A stretch of 64,000 nucleotides of DNA from assembly GCA_963777355.1 (NCBI GenBank), contig CAVZQK010000080.1, forward strand, positions 434,001 to 498,000, read 5' to 3'. Below the pieces are notes generated by a model. It was not told the DNA's origin and ran no database searches. It worked only from the letters and a program-made list of their open reading frames with translations. This stretch comes from DATJHM01 sp963777355. Its GTDB lineage: Bacteria; Chloroflexota; Ktedonobacteria; Ktedonobacterales; Ktedonobacteraceae. Each line of letters starts with the position of its first letter. The stretch's first letter is position 1. The translations under genes were made by a program, and so were the position numbers. Positions 9,701 through 17,441 of this stretch are shown piece after piece.

Positions 9701-11060
9701 TCGTACCCGTCTGACGGGTCGTGTGTTAGCAGAAGTCATTCCTGGCCTTGAGCATATTGAGGCAGGAGAAGAACTGACTGATGAGCTTATTGATGAGATT
9801 GCGAACTCAGGTGCTAAAGCTGTTCGTGTGCGCTCTGTCCTTGTCTGTCGTGCACGTCGTGGTATCTGTCGCAAGTGTTACGGACGAGATCTTGCTGCAA
9901 ACGCACTGGCTCGCATTGGTACCGCCTGTGGTATTATTGCTGCTCAGTCAATTGGAGAGCCTGGTACTCAGTTAACCATGCGTACGTTCCATACTGGAGG
10001 TATCGCGGGAGCGCAGGGAGACATCACACAAGGTCTACCACGCGTTGAAGAGCTTTTTGAGGCCCGTGTCCCGAAAGACAAGGCTGAGATGAGCGAAATT
10101 GATGGCATCGTAGAGGTTGTGAAGGATGAGCAGACCGGAGCGCGAACCGTCCGTGTAGTCTCAACTAACGTCTTCTTTGACGAATACCCCTTGCCTGCGG
10201 GAAGCAAGGTACTGGTCAATGATCAGGATCATGTGCAGAAGGAGCAGATAATTGCTCTCATGCCTGCAGAGAGTGGTAGTGAGCCACAGCCAGTGCTTGC
10301 CAGAACTGAAGGTGAGGCTCTGGTCAACGCCGAGAGTCCATTATCGATCCGTTTTGAGGAGCGGGATGAGCGTTCGTATCCAATTCCTGCTGCACGCAAT
10401 CTGAATGTGACCAACGGACAAAAGATTCAAGCGGGCACCCCGGTTACTTCGGGCCAGAGAGATCCTCAGGATGTCTTACGCATCCAGGGACCAGAGGCTG
10501 TCCAGTTGTATCTGGTGAAAGAGGTCCAGCGTGTTTACCGAAATACTGGAGTCTATATCAATGATAAGCACATCGAAGTCATCATTCGTCAGATGCTGAG
10601 ACGTGTAAAGATTGACGAACCTGGTGACACCGAGATGTTGCCAAATGACCTGGTAGATCGTTTTGTGTATGCAGAGACAAATGCTCGTGTATTAGCTGAA
10701 GGTGGTGAGCCGGCCCATGCCCAGACTGTTCTGCTTGGCGTGACGAAGGCCTCATTGAATACCGATAGCTTCCTGGCGGCAGCTTCCTTCCAGGAGACAA
10801 CGCGCGTACTGACAGAAGCCGCAATTGAAGCACAGACCGATCACTTAGTGGGATTAAAAGAGAACGTCATTATCGGAAAACTCATTCCTGCTGGTTCTGG
10901 TATTGCGCAGCGCCGCAGAGAAGAGATTGCAAGAAGACAGGCGCACGCAGCCCGTCTTGCAGCATCAGCTCCTGTAGTTGCAAGTGTTGGAGCGGTGAGT
11001 AGTAATGGTTCAGGTAGTGGCCTACTTGGGCTAACACTTGACAGCGACGATGATGAATGA
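6723..11060 (+). CDS. rpoC: DNA-directed RNA polymerase subunit beta'
   Basis: The 1445-residue beta' subunit. The N-terminal zinc ribbon (C60, C62, C75, C78) and the catalytic NADFDGDQMAVH motif (about residues 626-637) are present. A second zinc site begins near C1042 (CRARRGICRKCYG), followed by the GEPGTQLTMRTFH motif. The ATG at 6723 is chosen because AGGAGGT lies 4 bases upstream; an earlier in-frame TTG at 6684 falls within the intercistronic hairpin. Residues about 140-325 form an extra, highly charged coiled-coil-like insertion, rich in Glu, Arg and Gln, where E. coli beta' has only about 40 residues. A Ser/Gly-rich acidic tail ends the protein. Confidence 0.98.
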   Translation: MLEVNDFNAIRISLASPEQIRSWSYGEVTKPETINYRTLKPEKDGLFCERIFGPTKDWECYCGKYKRVRFKGIVCDKCGVEVARSKVRRERMGHIELASPVSHIWYFKGTPSRIGLLLDLSPRNLERILYFALYVVTTIDEEARQRELMRLDEEMVGLQQNLDERVVERINDLRTRRDNAIKDTEQRYSTSSRKEIEEKREQDLDAARRAESETRAQLRESMNLVAEDPIYFGLSDQVIVKEGDTISPKQLDVLERIAEQSRNTIAEQARRELEALQSESRRESDRLGLEYQGQIDTAQSQLEKERNEARQRIEQARRDLEGLKKMDLLQENRYRELKDNFSSVFRAGMGAEAVRELISGIHLEKLSNDLRHEIGSTVGQRRKKATKRLKVVEAFRKSNTLPEWMILTVLPVLPPDLRPMVQLDGGRFATSDLNDLYRRVINRNNRLKRLLELGAPEIIIRNEKRMLQEACDALIDNGRRGRAVAGSGNHKLKSLSDMLKGKQGRFRQNLLGKRVDYSGRSVIVVGPELKLHQCGLPKRMALELFKPFVMRKLVEQNFAHNIKSAKRFVERVKPEVWDVLEEVIKNHPVLLNRAPTLHRLGIQAFEAVLVEGSAIQLHPLVCSAFNADFDGDQMAVHVPLSEKAQDEARQFMMSTRNLLSPAHGEPSIGASQDMVLGCFYLTQDRPNLKGIGRVFTDATEALLAYQHGIIDLQALIKVRIAPDTNFYDSPPPDKPTMKTTNKPVTTTVGRLIFNEALPERIRYKNYAMKKENLKQIIAECFKEYGRAKTTELADEIKRLGFFYSTKAGATIAISDVKVPTGKQEELAKADAKIVELEEQYRDGLITDNEKYQQTVDAWNEATDNVTKMVEATLDPYGSIFTIAKSGATKAKFQQIRQLSGMRGLMASPSGKIIAIPIRGNFREGLSVLEYFISSHGARKGLADTALRTAESGYLTRRLIDVAQDVIVTEEDCGTTEGILITEFDSQDMGLDSIRTRLTGRVLAEVIPGLEHIEAGEELTDELIDEIANSGAKAVRVRSVLVCRARRGICRKCYGRDLAANALARIGTACGIIAAQSIGEPGTQLTMRTFHTGGIAGAQGDITQGLPRVEELFEARVPKDKAEMSEIDGIVEVVKDEQTGARTVRVVSTNVFFDEYPLPAGSKVLVNDQDHVQKEQIIALMPAESGSEPQPVLARTEGEALVNAESPLSIRFEERDERSYPIPAARNLNVTNGQKIQAGTPVTSGQRDPQDVLRIQGPEAVQLYLVKEVQRVYRNTGVYINDKHIEVIIRQMLRRVKIDEPGDTEMLPNDLVDRFVYAETNARVLAEGGEPAHAQTVLLGVTKASLNTDSFLAAASFQETTRVLTEAAIEAQTDHLVGLKENVIIGKLIPAGSGIAQRRREEIARRQAHAARLAASAPVVASVGAVSSNGSGSGLLGLTLDSDDDE

Positions 11061-11063
11061 TAT

Positions 11064-11119
11064 CATATGCAACCGCATATGTGTGATGGAGAGGGTGCGG
11101 ATAAGAGCTTTATCCGCAC
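11064..11119 (+). other. Tandem hairpins between rpoC and rpsL
   Basis: CATATGC (11064-11070) pairs with GCATATG (11075-11081), then GTGCGGATAA (11095-11104) pairs with TTATCCGCAC (11110-11119) around a 5-base loop. The second is very stable but followed only by TTACTTG, so it would terminate weakly if at all. It separates the RNA polymerase genes from the str block and may set their relative output. Confidence 0.6.
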
Positions 11120-11148
11120 TTACTTGAAAGGGACTGGGAGGATTTTCC

Positions 11149-11598
11149 TTGCCGACAATTAACCAATTGATCCGAAAGGGTCGTTCAAACAAGCAGAAAA
11201 AGGTAAAGGCCCCCGCGTTGTTGTACTCGTACAATGCGCTGAAGAATAGGACCTCTCGTCTGCGTGGCTCGCCACAGAAACGCGGCGTCTGCACACAGGT
11301 ACGTACAATGACGCCAAAGAAGCCGAACTCGGCTATGCGTAAGATTGCGCGTGTGCGTTTATCTAATCAGATGGAAGTGACCGCCTACATTCCTGGGGAA
11401 GGGCATAATTTGCAGGAGCACTCGGTGGTGCTCATTCGTGGTGGCCGTGTGAAGGATTTGCCAAGCGTGCGCTATCATATTGTGCGTGGTACGCTTGACA
11501 GCGATGGTGTTTCAAAGCGTCGTCGAGGCCGCTCGAAGTATGGAGCAAAACGTCCGAAGCCCGGACAGGCGGCTGCTCCAACTAAGGGCAAAAGGTAA
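11149..11598 (+). CDS. rpsL: 30S ribosomal protein S12
   Basis: A 149-residue S12, part of the decoding centre. The loops TPKKPNSAMRK and GEGHNLQEHSVVLIRGGRVKDLP, where streptomycin-resistance changes usually fall, keep the wild-type lysines. One small difference is PSVRYH where many bacteria have PGVRYH. The start is TTG at 11149, preceded by GGGAGG. The C-terminal tail (about residues 129-149) is basic and Pro/Ala-rich, longer than in E. coli. First gene of the str block. Confidence 0.96.
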   Translation: MPTINQLIRKGRSNKQKKVKAPALLYSYNALKNRTSRLRGSPQKRGVCTQVRTMTPKKPNSAMRKIARVRLSNQMEVTAYIPGEGHNLQEHSVVLIRGGRVKDLPSVRYHIVRGTLDSDGVSKRRRGRSKYGAKRPKPGQAAAPTKGKR

Positions 11599-11686
11599 CT
11601 GATATGTTGTAAGCATGCCGGGATGGAAGAGAACCATTTTCTTTTTCCTGGTGTTTTACGACCATGAACGTATCGCTATAGTGCAC

Positions 11687-11751
11687 ATCATTCAATTTTG
11701 AATGATCGTCAGGAGTGCTCCAGAGCGTATCCCTCTCGTTCTTTGAGAGGG
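11687..11751 (+). other. Two perfect hairpins in the rpsL-rpsG spacer
   Basis: ATCATTCAA (11687-11695) pairs with TTGAATGAT (11698-11706) as a near-perfect palindrome with a 2-base centre. CCCTCTC (11731-11737) pairs with GAGAGGG (11745-11751). They lie in an unusually long 506-base gap. The short centre of the first suits a DNA operator better than an RNA loop. Confidence 0.5.
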
Positions 11752-11793
11752 GAAGGCAAGTAAGATTGCGTTACTGGAAAGGCTCCTGCGTGT

Positions 11794-11847
11794 AGGCGTC
11801 CGAAGAAGATCAGGGAGATTTCCTGCTTGATCGAATCGACGCCTTTT
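11794..11847 (+). terminator. Terminator-like hairpin in the rpsL-rpsG spacer
   Basis: AGGCGTC (11794-11800) pairs with GACGCCT (11838-11844) and encloses a second helix, GATCA with TGATC. Four T residues end the right arm (11844-11847). It could reduce transcription from rpsL into rpsG-fusA-tuf, or form an S7-binding regulatory site, since in E. coli S7 regulates at this junction. Confidence 0.4.
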
Positions 11848-11864
11848 CTGGTGTCTGTTATTAT
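11836..11864 (+). promoter_or_regulatory. Possible promoter for rpsG-fusA
   Basis: TCGACG at 11836-11841, a 17-base spacer and TATTAT at 11859-11864. The -35 overlaps the right arm of the terminator-like hairpin. It would give a leader of about 234 nt for rpsG. The -10 is good, the -35 only moderate. Confidence 0.35.
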
Positions 11865-12104
11865 ATTCATCCAATGTCAGATTGAGAGCTGCTGCCGTTG
11901 CCTGTCAGCTTTTGAAGCTTTCCTGCCAGGATGAGCGTAAGCCTGTTGCTGATCTAGAGATAGAAAAAGAAGACCAGGCCAATGCGCTGGTAACTGATAA
12001 CAAGAAGCAAGTAAGAAGTCTAAGGAACAACACACTACTGTTGCATTCGACTAAGTCCTTAATAAGAGGAAAGAGTGTCGAATGAAAGACTAAGGAGGCA
12101 AAAC

Positions 12105-12575
12105 TTGCCAAGACGTAAGAAAGTTGTACGACGGCCAGATGTGCCGGATGCGAAGTATAAGAGCCGAAATGTAGCTCGTTTTACGAATAAGCTAATGCTG
12201 GATGGGAAGCGCAGTCTGGCAGAGCGCATTATTTATGATGCGTTTGAGGCAATTGAAGCGAAGCAGAAGCGGTCACCGCTAGAGGTGTTTGAGCAGGCAT
12301 TGAAGAATGCCACCCCTACTATCGAGGTAAAACCTCGCCGTGTGGGCGGCTCAACCTATCAGGTACCGGTTGATGTGCGTAGAGAGCGCGGCAATGCGCT
12401 GGCAATGCGCTGGTTGATTCGTTCGTCGCGCACCCGTTCGGGGCGTACGATGGCGGAGAAACTTGCAAACGAACTAATGGATGCAGCGGCGGGTCAAGGT
12501 GCAACCATAAAGAAACGAGAAGAGACCCACAAGATGGCGGAGTCTAACAAAGCCTTCGCTCATTATCGCTGGTAA
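12105..12575 (+). CDS. rpsG: 30S ribosomal protein S7
   Basis: A 156-residue S7, which nucleates folding of the 16S rRNA 3' domain and lines the exit site. The TTG at 12105 gives the usual N-terminus MPRRKKVVRR and is preceded by AAGGAGG; an upstream in-frame GTG (12075) would add unmatched residues. The RVGGSTYQVPVDV motif and C-terminal FAHYRW are typical. fusA follows after 11 bases. Confidence 0.96.
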   Translation: MPRRKKVVRRPDVPDAKYKSRNVARFTNKLMLDGKRSLAERIIYDAFEAIEAKQKRSPLEVFEQALKNATPTIEVKPRRVGGSTYQVPVDVRRERGNALAMRWLIRSSRTRSGRTMAEKLANELMDAAAGQGATIKKREETHKMAESNKAFAHYRW

Positions 12576-12586
12576 AAAAATACATC

Positions 12587-14662
12587 ATGGCAAGAGAATT
12601 TCCACTCGAAAAAACACGAAATATTGGTATCATCGCTCATATTGATGCCGGTAAAACGACGACAACCGAGCGTATCCTTTTCTACACAAAGAAGATCCAC
12701 AAGATCGGAGAGGTGCATGAAGGGGCCGCAACAATGGACTGGATGCCACAAGAGCAAGAGCGTGGTATCACGATCACATCAGCCGCGACCACCTGTTTCT
12801 GGCAGGACCATCGTATCAACATCATTGACACTCCTGGTCACGTTGATTTTACCGCAGAGGTAGAGCGATCACTGCGCGTACTTGATGGTGGTGTTGTAGT
12901 ATTCGATGCTGTAGCTGGTGTAGAGCCACAGTCAGAGACGGTCTGGAGACAGGCCAACAAGTATGATGTCCCTCGTATCTGTTTTGTAAACAAGATGGAT
13001 CGTACCGGTGCCGATTTCTGGCGCTGTGTAGAAATGATCAAAGAGCGTCTTGGCGCTGTCCCTGTGCCGATCCAGATACCAGTTGGCCGGGAAAAAGAGT
13101 TCAAGGGTTTTCTGGACCTGATCGAAGAGCAGGCAGTCATCTTTACTGATGATCTGGGAACCACCTCTGAGCGTACTGAGATTCCTGCCAATATGAGAGT
13201 CGAATACAACCAGCACCGGGATGCATTGCTGGAGCGTGTTGCCGAGACGGACGAAGAACTGACCCTGAAGTATCTTGAGGGCGAGGAAATCTCCAAGGAA
13301 GAACTCATTGTTGCTCTGCGGAAAGCTACCATTGCCAACAAGCTTGTTGCAGTGCTTTGTGGTAGCTCGTTGAAAAATAAAGGCGTCCAGGCGATGCTGG
13401 ATGCAGTCATCGCTTATCTGCCCTCTCCTCTGGACATCGATCCGCCTAAAGGCTTGAATCCGGATACTGAGCAGGAAGAGACGCGTGAAGTCAGTGATAA
13501 TGTGCCATTCAGTGCGCTAGTCTTTAAAATCGTCTCTGATCCTTTTGTTGGTCGTCTCTCCTACCTGCGTGTTTATTCAGGTGTACTGAGTAAAGGTGCT
13601 GCGGTAGAGAACACAACGAAAGGCAAGACTGAGCGTGTTGGTCGTCTATTGCGTATGCACGCCAATCACCGTGAGGATATTGACGAAATACGTGCTGGTG
13701 ACATTTGTGCTGCTGTGGGATTGCGTAATACGTTCACTGGTGATACACTTAGCGATGCGCAGAAACCCATAGTGCTGGAGTCGATCAAGTTCCCCGATCC
13801 GGTGATTGAGATTGCCATTGAGCCAAAGACGCGTGCCGATCAGGACAAGATGGGTATCGCATTGAATAAGCTGGCCGAGGAAGATCCGACATTTCAGATG
13901 TATACGGACCAGGACAGTGGGCAGACCATTATCAGAGGTATGGGTGAGCTTCACCTTGAAGTGATTGTGGATCGTATGTTCCGCGAGTTTAAGGTTGAAG
14001 CAAACGTAGGTCGTCCGCAGGTGGCCTATCGCGAGAGTATCACTCGTACCGCTCAGGCGCAAGGAAAGCATATTCGTCAGACTGGCGGTCATGGTCAGTA
14101 TGGTGATGTCTGGTTGCGTATTGAGCCAAACGAGCGCGGCAAGGGTTTTGAGTTTGTGAGTGAGATCGTCGGTGGGACGGTGCCTAAAGAGTACATTAAG
14201 CCGGTGGAGAATGGAGTTCGCGAGACGCTGGAAAACGGTATTATCGCGGGCTATCCCGTAATCGACGTCAAGGTAGCGCTCTATGATGGATCATACCATG
14301 ATGTTGACTCGAACGAAATGGCTTTCAAGACTGCCGGTTCGATAGCGATTAAAGAGGCTGTGCGTAAAGCAGCGCCGATTATCCTTGAGCCAATCATGCT
14401 AGTAGAGGTTACCACTTCAGAAGAGTTCTACGGTGATGTCATTGGAGATCTCAACCGACGTCGTGGTACAATCTTAGGTATGGACAGCCGTGGGGCGACA
14501 AGTGTGGTGCGAGGCCATGTTCCTCTTGCCGAGATGTTCGGCTACGTGAACGAGCTCCGTTCTATGACGAGTGGTCGAGCAAGCTATTCTATGGAGTTTG
14601 CTCACTACAACCCCGTTCCAAAGAATATTACCGACGAGATTATCGCGAAGGCCAGTCGGTAG
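12587..14662 (+). CDS. fusA: Elongation factor G
   Basis: A 691-residue translocation GTPase. The G1 loop AHIDAGKT lies at 17-24, followed by RGITI, DTPGHVDF and NKMD. Domain IV and V sequences such as RQTGGHGQYGDV and YEPVP-like endings are recognisable. It starts with ATG at 12587, 11 bases after rpsG, and no strong Shine-Dalgarno is seen, so it may rely on translational coupling. Length and motifs fit the standard bacterial fusA rather than a paralogue. Confidence 0.97.
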   Translation: MAREFPLEKTRNIGIIAHIDAGKTTTTERILFYTKKIHKIGEVHEGAATMDWMPQEQERGITITSAATTCFWQDHRINIIDTPGHVDFTAEVERSLRVLDGGVVVFDAVAGVEPQSETVWRQANKYDVPRICFVNKMDRTGADFWRCVEMIKERLGAVPVPIQIPVGREKEFKGFLDLIEEQAVIFTDDLGTTSERTEIPANMRVEYNQHRDALLERVAETDEELTLKYLEGEEISKEELIVALRKATIANKLVAVLCGSSLKNKGVQAMLDAVIAYLPSPLDIDPPKGLNPDTEQEETREVSDNVPFSALVFKIVSDPFVGRLSYLRVYSGVLSKGAAVENTTKGKTERVGRLLRMHANHREDIDEIRAGDICAAVGLRNTFTGDTLSDAQKPIVLESIKFPDPVIEIAIEPKTRADQDKMGIALNKLAEEDPTFQMYTDQDSGQTIIRGMGELHLEVIVDRMFREFKVEANVGRPQVAYRESITRTAQAQGKHIRQTGGHGQYGDVWLRIEPNERGKGFEFVSEIVGGTVPKEYIKPVENGVRETLENGIIAGYPVIDVKVALYDGSYHDVDSNEMAFKTAGSIAIKEAVRKAAPIILEPIMLVEVTTSEEFYGDVIGDLNRRRGTILGMDSRGATSVVRGHVPLAEMFGYVNELRSMTSGRASYSMEFAHYNPVPKNITDEIIAKASR

Positions 14663-14680
14663 ATACATAACAAAGGTGCC

Positions 14681-14718
14681 GGGCCACTTCGTAGATTGTA
14701 GGATAGACGAGGTGACCC
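14681..14718 (+). other. Hairpin downstream of fusA
   Basis: GGGCCACTTCGT (14681-14692) pairs with ACGAGGTGACCC (14707-14718) with one mismatch and one G-U pair. It starts 18 bases after the fusA stop. No T tract follows, so processing or stability is the likelier role. Confidence 0.5.
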
Positions 14719-14878
14719 AGCAGTGTGCGAATGGCAAGAGAGACCTGGGGGTCTGCGAGAGTAACTCCCTTTTATCTTCTGAAAACCATCTACACGCAAT
14801 TATCATTTTTTGCCTTTTACTGGTTGTGAAGGTTTGTGTGCTCGGTGCCGAAACTCAGGGAACAGGCCTAACGAGCAC

Positions 14879-14938
14879 GAGCAATCACTGATTGCTCCTA
14901 TGTATCTTTTACTGCTATCCGCCATCGCACGCGGATAG
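14879..14938 (+). other. Two hairpins in the tuf leader
   Basis: GAGCAATC (14879-14886) pairs with GATTGCTC (14890-14897) around 3 bases. CTATCCGC (14915-14922) pairs with GCGGATAG (14931-14938). The first is followed by a T-containing stretch ending in CTTTT and could terminate weakly. The second ends 23 bases before the tuf start. The remainder of the 299-base fusA-tuf gap shows no promoter I would defend. Confidence 0.5.
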
Positions 14939-14961
14939 GAATACGATGAAGAGGATTTGAA

Positions 14962-16167
14962 ATGGCAAAGAAGAAGTTCGAGCGGACAAAACCGCATGTG
15001 AACGTAGGAACTATTGGGCATATTGACCACGGCAAGACGACCCTGACTGCTGCCATTACGAAAGTTCTGGCAAATGCTCAGCTTGCTAAATATACCGCCT
15101 TCGACCAGATTGATAAAGCTCCTGAAGAGCGCGAGCGCGGCATCACGATTGCCATCGCTCACCTGGAGTATGAGACGCAGAAACGCCACTATGCCCACGT
15201 GGACTGCCCAGGTCATGCCGACTATATTAAGAATATGATTACGGGTGCGGCTCAGATGGACGGCGCGATCCTGGTGGTGAGTGCTCCTGATGGCCCGATG
15301 CCTCAGACCCGTGAGCACGTGCTGCTCGCCCGTCAGGTGGAAGTGCCGGCGATGGTGGTCTTCCTCAACAAAGTCGATATGATGGATGACGAGGAACTGC
15401 TCGAACTGGTCGAACTGGAAGTGCGCGAACTGCTTTCCAAGAACGATTTCCCCGGCGATGATGTCCCCGTCATTCGTGGCTCGGCCCTCAAAGCACTGGA
15501 GAGCAAGGGAGATCTTTCCCGCAACGATCCATCTGCCGTCTGCATCTGGGAGTTGATGGATCAGGTGGACAACTACATTCCGACACCTGAGCGAGCCATC
15601 GATAAGCCGTTCTTGATGCCGGTTGAGGATGTCTTCGGTATTAAAGGACGTGGCACGGTGGCCACCGGACGTATCGAGCGTGGCATTGTCAAGGTGGGGG
15701 AGAACGTGGAGATCGTGGGGATGCAGGAAGTGACGCGCAGCGTGGTGGTGACGGGTGTGGAGATGTTCCAGAAGACGCTGGATCAGGGCCAGGCAGGCGA
15801 TAATGTGGGCTGTCTGCTGCGAGGAGTCGAGCGAGCGGATATCGAGCGTGGACAGGTGCTGGCGAAGCCGGGATCGATCAAGCCACACAAGACGTTTAAA
15901 GCTCAGGTGTATGTGCTTTCCAAAGAAGAGGGTGGCCGTCATACCCCCTTCTTCAATGGCTATCGTCCTCAGTTCTATGTGAGAACGACGGACGTGACCG
16001 GAGCGATCAAGTTGCCCGATGGGGTAGAGATGGTGATTCCGGGAGACAACATCGAGATGACGGTGGAGTTGATCCAGCCGGTGGCGATGGAAGAGGGCGT
16101 GAAGTTCGCCATTCGTGAAGGTGGTCGCACCGTTGGTGCCGGCGTTTGCACCCAGGTTATCAGCTAA
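14962..16167 (+). CDS. tuf: Elongation factor Tu
   Basis: A 401-residue GTPase that carries aminoacyl-tRNA to the ribosome. GHIDHGKT (19-26), DCPGHADY and NKVDM mark the G domain, and KGRGTVATGRIERG and GGRTVGAGVCTQV mark domains 2 and 3. The ATG follows GAGGATT. The coding sequence is clearly richer in G and C than its neighbours, especially 15241-16100, which may reflect very high expression or exchange with a second tuf copy. It is followed by rpsJ after a hairpin-bearing gap. Confidence 0.97.
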   Translation: MAKKKFERTKPHVNVGTIGHIDHGKTTLTAAITKVLANAQLAKYTAFDQIDKAPEERERGITIAIAHLEYETQKRHYAHVDCPGHADYIKNMITGAAQMDGAILVVSAPDGPMPQTREHVLLARQVEVPAMVVFLNKVDMMDDEELLELVELEVRELLSKNDFPGDDVPVIRGSALKALESKGDLSRNDPSAVCIWELMDQVDNYIPTPERAIDKPFLMPVEDVFGIKGRGTVATGRIERGIVKVGENVEIVGMQEVTRSVVVTGVEMFQKTLDQGQAGDNVGCLLRGVERADIERGQVLAKPGSIKPHKTFKAQVYVLSKEEGGRHTPFFNGYRPQFYVRTTDVTGAIKLPDGVEMVIPGDNIEMTVELIQPVAMEEGVKFAIREGGRTVGAGVCTQVIS

Positions 16168-16214
16168 GCTATACGGGGCCAGGATGGTAAGAAATTACTC
16201 CTGGTCCCGTAGCT
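16167..16214 (+). other. Hairpin between tuf and rpsJ
   Basis: ACGGGGCCAGGA (16173-16184) pairs with TCCTGGTCCCGT (16199-16210) with one G-U pair, extended by AGCT at 16167-16170 and 16211-16214. The left arm begins at the last base of the tuf stop codon. No T tract follows. Confidence 0.6.
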
Positions 16215-16232
16215 CTGTATCAGGAGAAAGAT

Positions 16233-16550
16233 ATGGCAACGGGAACCAAACAGCGTATCCGCATCCGGCTCAAGGCATATGATCATCGTATCCTTGACCA
16301 GTCGGCAATGCAGATCGTGGATACGGCACAGCAGACGGGTGCGAGAGTCTCAGGACCGATACCTCTGCCTACGGAGATCGACAAATATACCGTGATGCGT
16401 TCTCCATTTATTGACAAAGATGCGCGAGAACAGTTCGAGATTCGTACTCATAAGCGCCTGATTGATATTATTGATCCGACGAACAAAACGGTAGAGGCGT
16501 TGACACGTCTGAATTTGCCCGCAGGCGTGGACATCGAGATCAAACTGTAA
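16233..16550 (+). CDS. rpsJ: 30S ribosomal protein S10
   Basis: A 105-residue S10, which also acts as a transcription-antitermination partner of NusB in studied bacteria. The core RIRLKAYDHRILDQSA and the loop GPIPLPT are standard. The ATG follows CAGGAGAAAG. The stop codon lies inside the left arm of the next hairpin. First gene of the S10 block. Confidence 0.97.
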   Translation: MATGTKQRIRIRLKAYDHRILDQSAMQIVDTAQQTGARVSGPIPLPTEIDKYTVMRSPFIDKDAREQFEIRTHKRLIDIIDPTNKTVEALTRLNLPAGVDIEIKL

Positions 16551-16586
16551 GGAACCTGTGTATTAAATAACAGCAGGTTCTTACAG
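16545..16586 (+). other. Hairpin overlapping the rpsJ stop codon
   Basis: CTGTAAGGAACCTG (16545-16558) pairs with CAGGTTCTTACAG (16574-16586) with one bulged G: 13 base pairs. The TAA stop of rpsJ is part of the left arm. No T tract follows. It could form only after the terminating ribosome leaves, which suggests a role in mRNA end protection or rplC coupling. Confidence 0.65.
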
Positions 16587-16611
16587 CGAAGAGAGGTTTA
16601 GGTTTATAAAT

Positions 16612-17436
16612 ATGCTAGATGCATTATTGGGCAGGAAGGTCGGCATGACCCAGGTATTCGGGCCTAACGGAATAGTGATACCGGTAACCGTTATTGAAGT
16701 CGGCCCCTGTACTGTAACACAGATCAAAACTGTTGCCCGCGATGGCTACGAAGCAGTGCAGATTGGTTTTGAGCAGACGACAACCAAGCATGCGACACGC
16801 CCTGAGTTAGGACATCTAGGTCATAGCTTACCTTTATTAAAAGGTCAGCGTAAGCGCCTACAGACATATCAACAAGAGCAGCGTACAGCCTCGAAGACAG
16901 AAGAGGGTAGTACTACTGAGGCAACTCCTGTGGAAAGTGCTGAAAAGCCAGACAAGCAGGTTCGCAAGTTGTTAAAAGTGCAGGCAAATCGTCAGCGCCG
17001 TCCGGGTCCTGAAGTCGGACCATTCAAGGTACTGAGAGAAGTGGGCCTACAAAATGGCGCAACCGGCGAAAAAGTTGAACTAGGTGCGCAATTTACAGCG
17101 AGCCTGTTCCAGGATGGTGAGTCGGTAGACATTGTTGGCACGACCAAAGGTAAAGGCTTCCAGGGTGGTGTAAAGCGCCACGGATTTAGAGGTGGGCCAA
17201 AGACCCACGGTCAGTCAGACCGTACACGAGCCCCCGGTTCCATTGGATCTGGTACGACGCCAGGCCGTGTTCTCAAAGGAACGCGTATGGCCGGACGTAT
17301 GGGTAATGCACGTGTGACAGCCAAGAAATTGCAAGTAATTCAGTCTGATCCTGAGCGAAACTTGCTGGTGGTGAAGGGTTCAGTCCCAGGAGCCAACGGT
17401 GCGTTGCTCACGATTAAGAAGCATGTGATGAGGTAA
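16612..17436 (+). CDS. rplC: 50S ribosomal protein L3 with internal insertion
   Basis: A 274-residue L3, an early assembly protein near the peptidyl-transferase centre. Typical L3 is about 205-215 residues. The extra length lies at about residues 72-136, a Lys/Glu/Thr/Gln-rich stretch that interrupts the region after ELGHLG. The core motifs KGKGFQGGVKRHGF and GSIGSGTTPGRVLKGTRMAG are intact, including the glutamine that is methylated in E. coli (within GGPKTHGQSD). rplD follows after 5 bases. Confidence 0.96.
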   Translation: MLDALLGRKVGMTQVFGPNGIVIPVTVIEVGPCTVTQIKTVARDGYEAVQIGFEQTTTKHATRPELGHLGHSLPLLKGQRKRLQTYQQEQRTASKTEEGSTTEATPVESAEKPDKQVRKLLKVQANRQRRPGPEVGPFKVLREVGLQNGATGEKVELGAQFTASLFQDGESVDIVGTTKGKGFQGGVKRHGFRGGPKTHGQSDRTRAPGSIGSGTTPGRVLKGTRMAGRMGNARVTAKKLQVIQSDPERNLLVVKGSVPGANGALLTIKKHVMR

Positions 17437-17441
17437 CCGAA

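Noticed and set aside
11882..12085. Open frame of 67 codons in the rpsL-rpsG spacer
   Set aside because: No ribosome-binding site, no family resemblance, and it overlaps the rpsG leader. A very small protein cannot be excluded but is not supported.
14803..15942. 379-codon open frame antisense to tuf
   Set aside because: It mirrors the strong codon bias of tuf, is His/Leu-rich and has no homology-like motifs.
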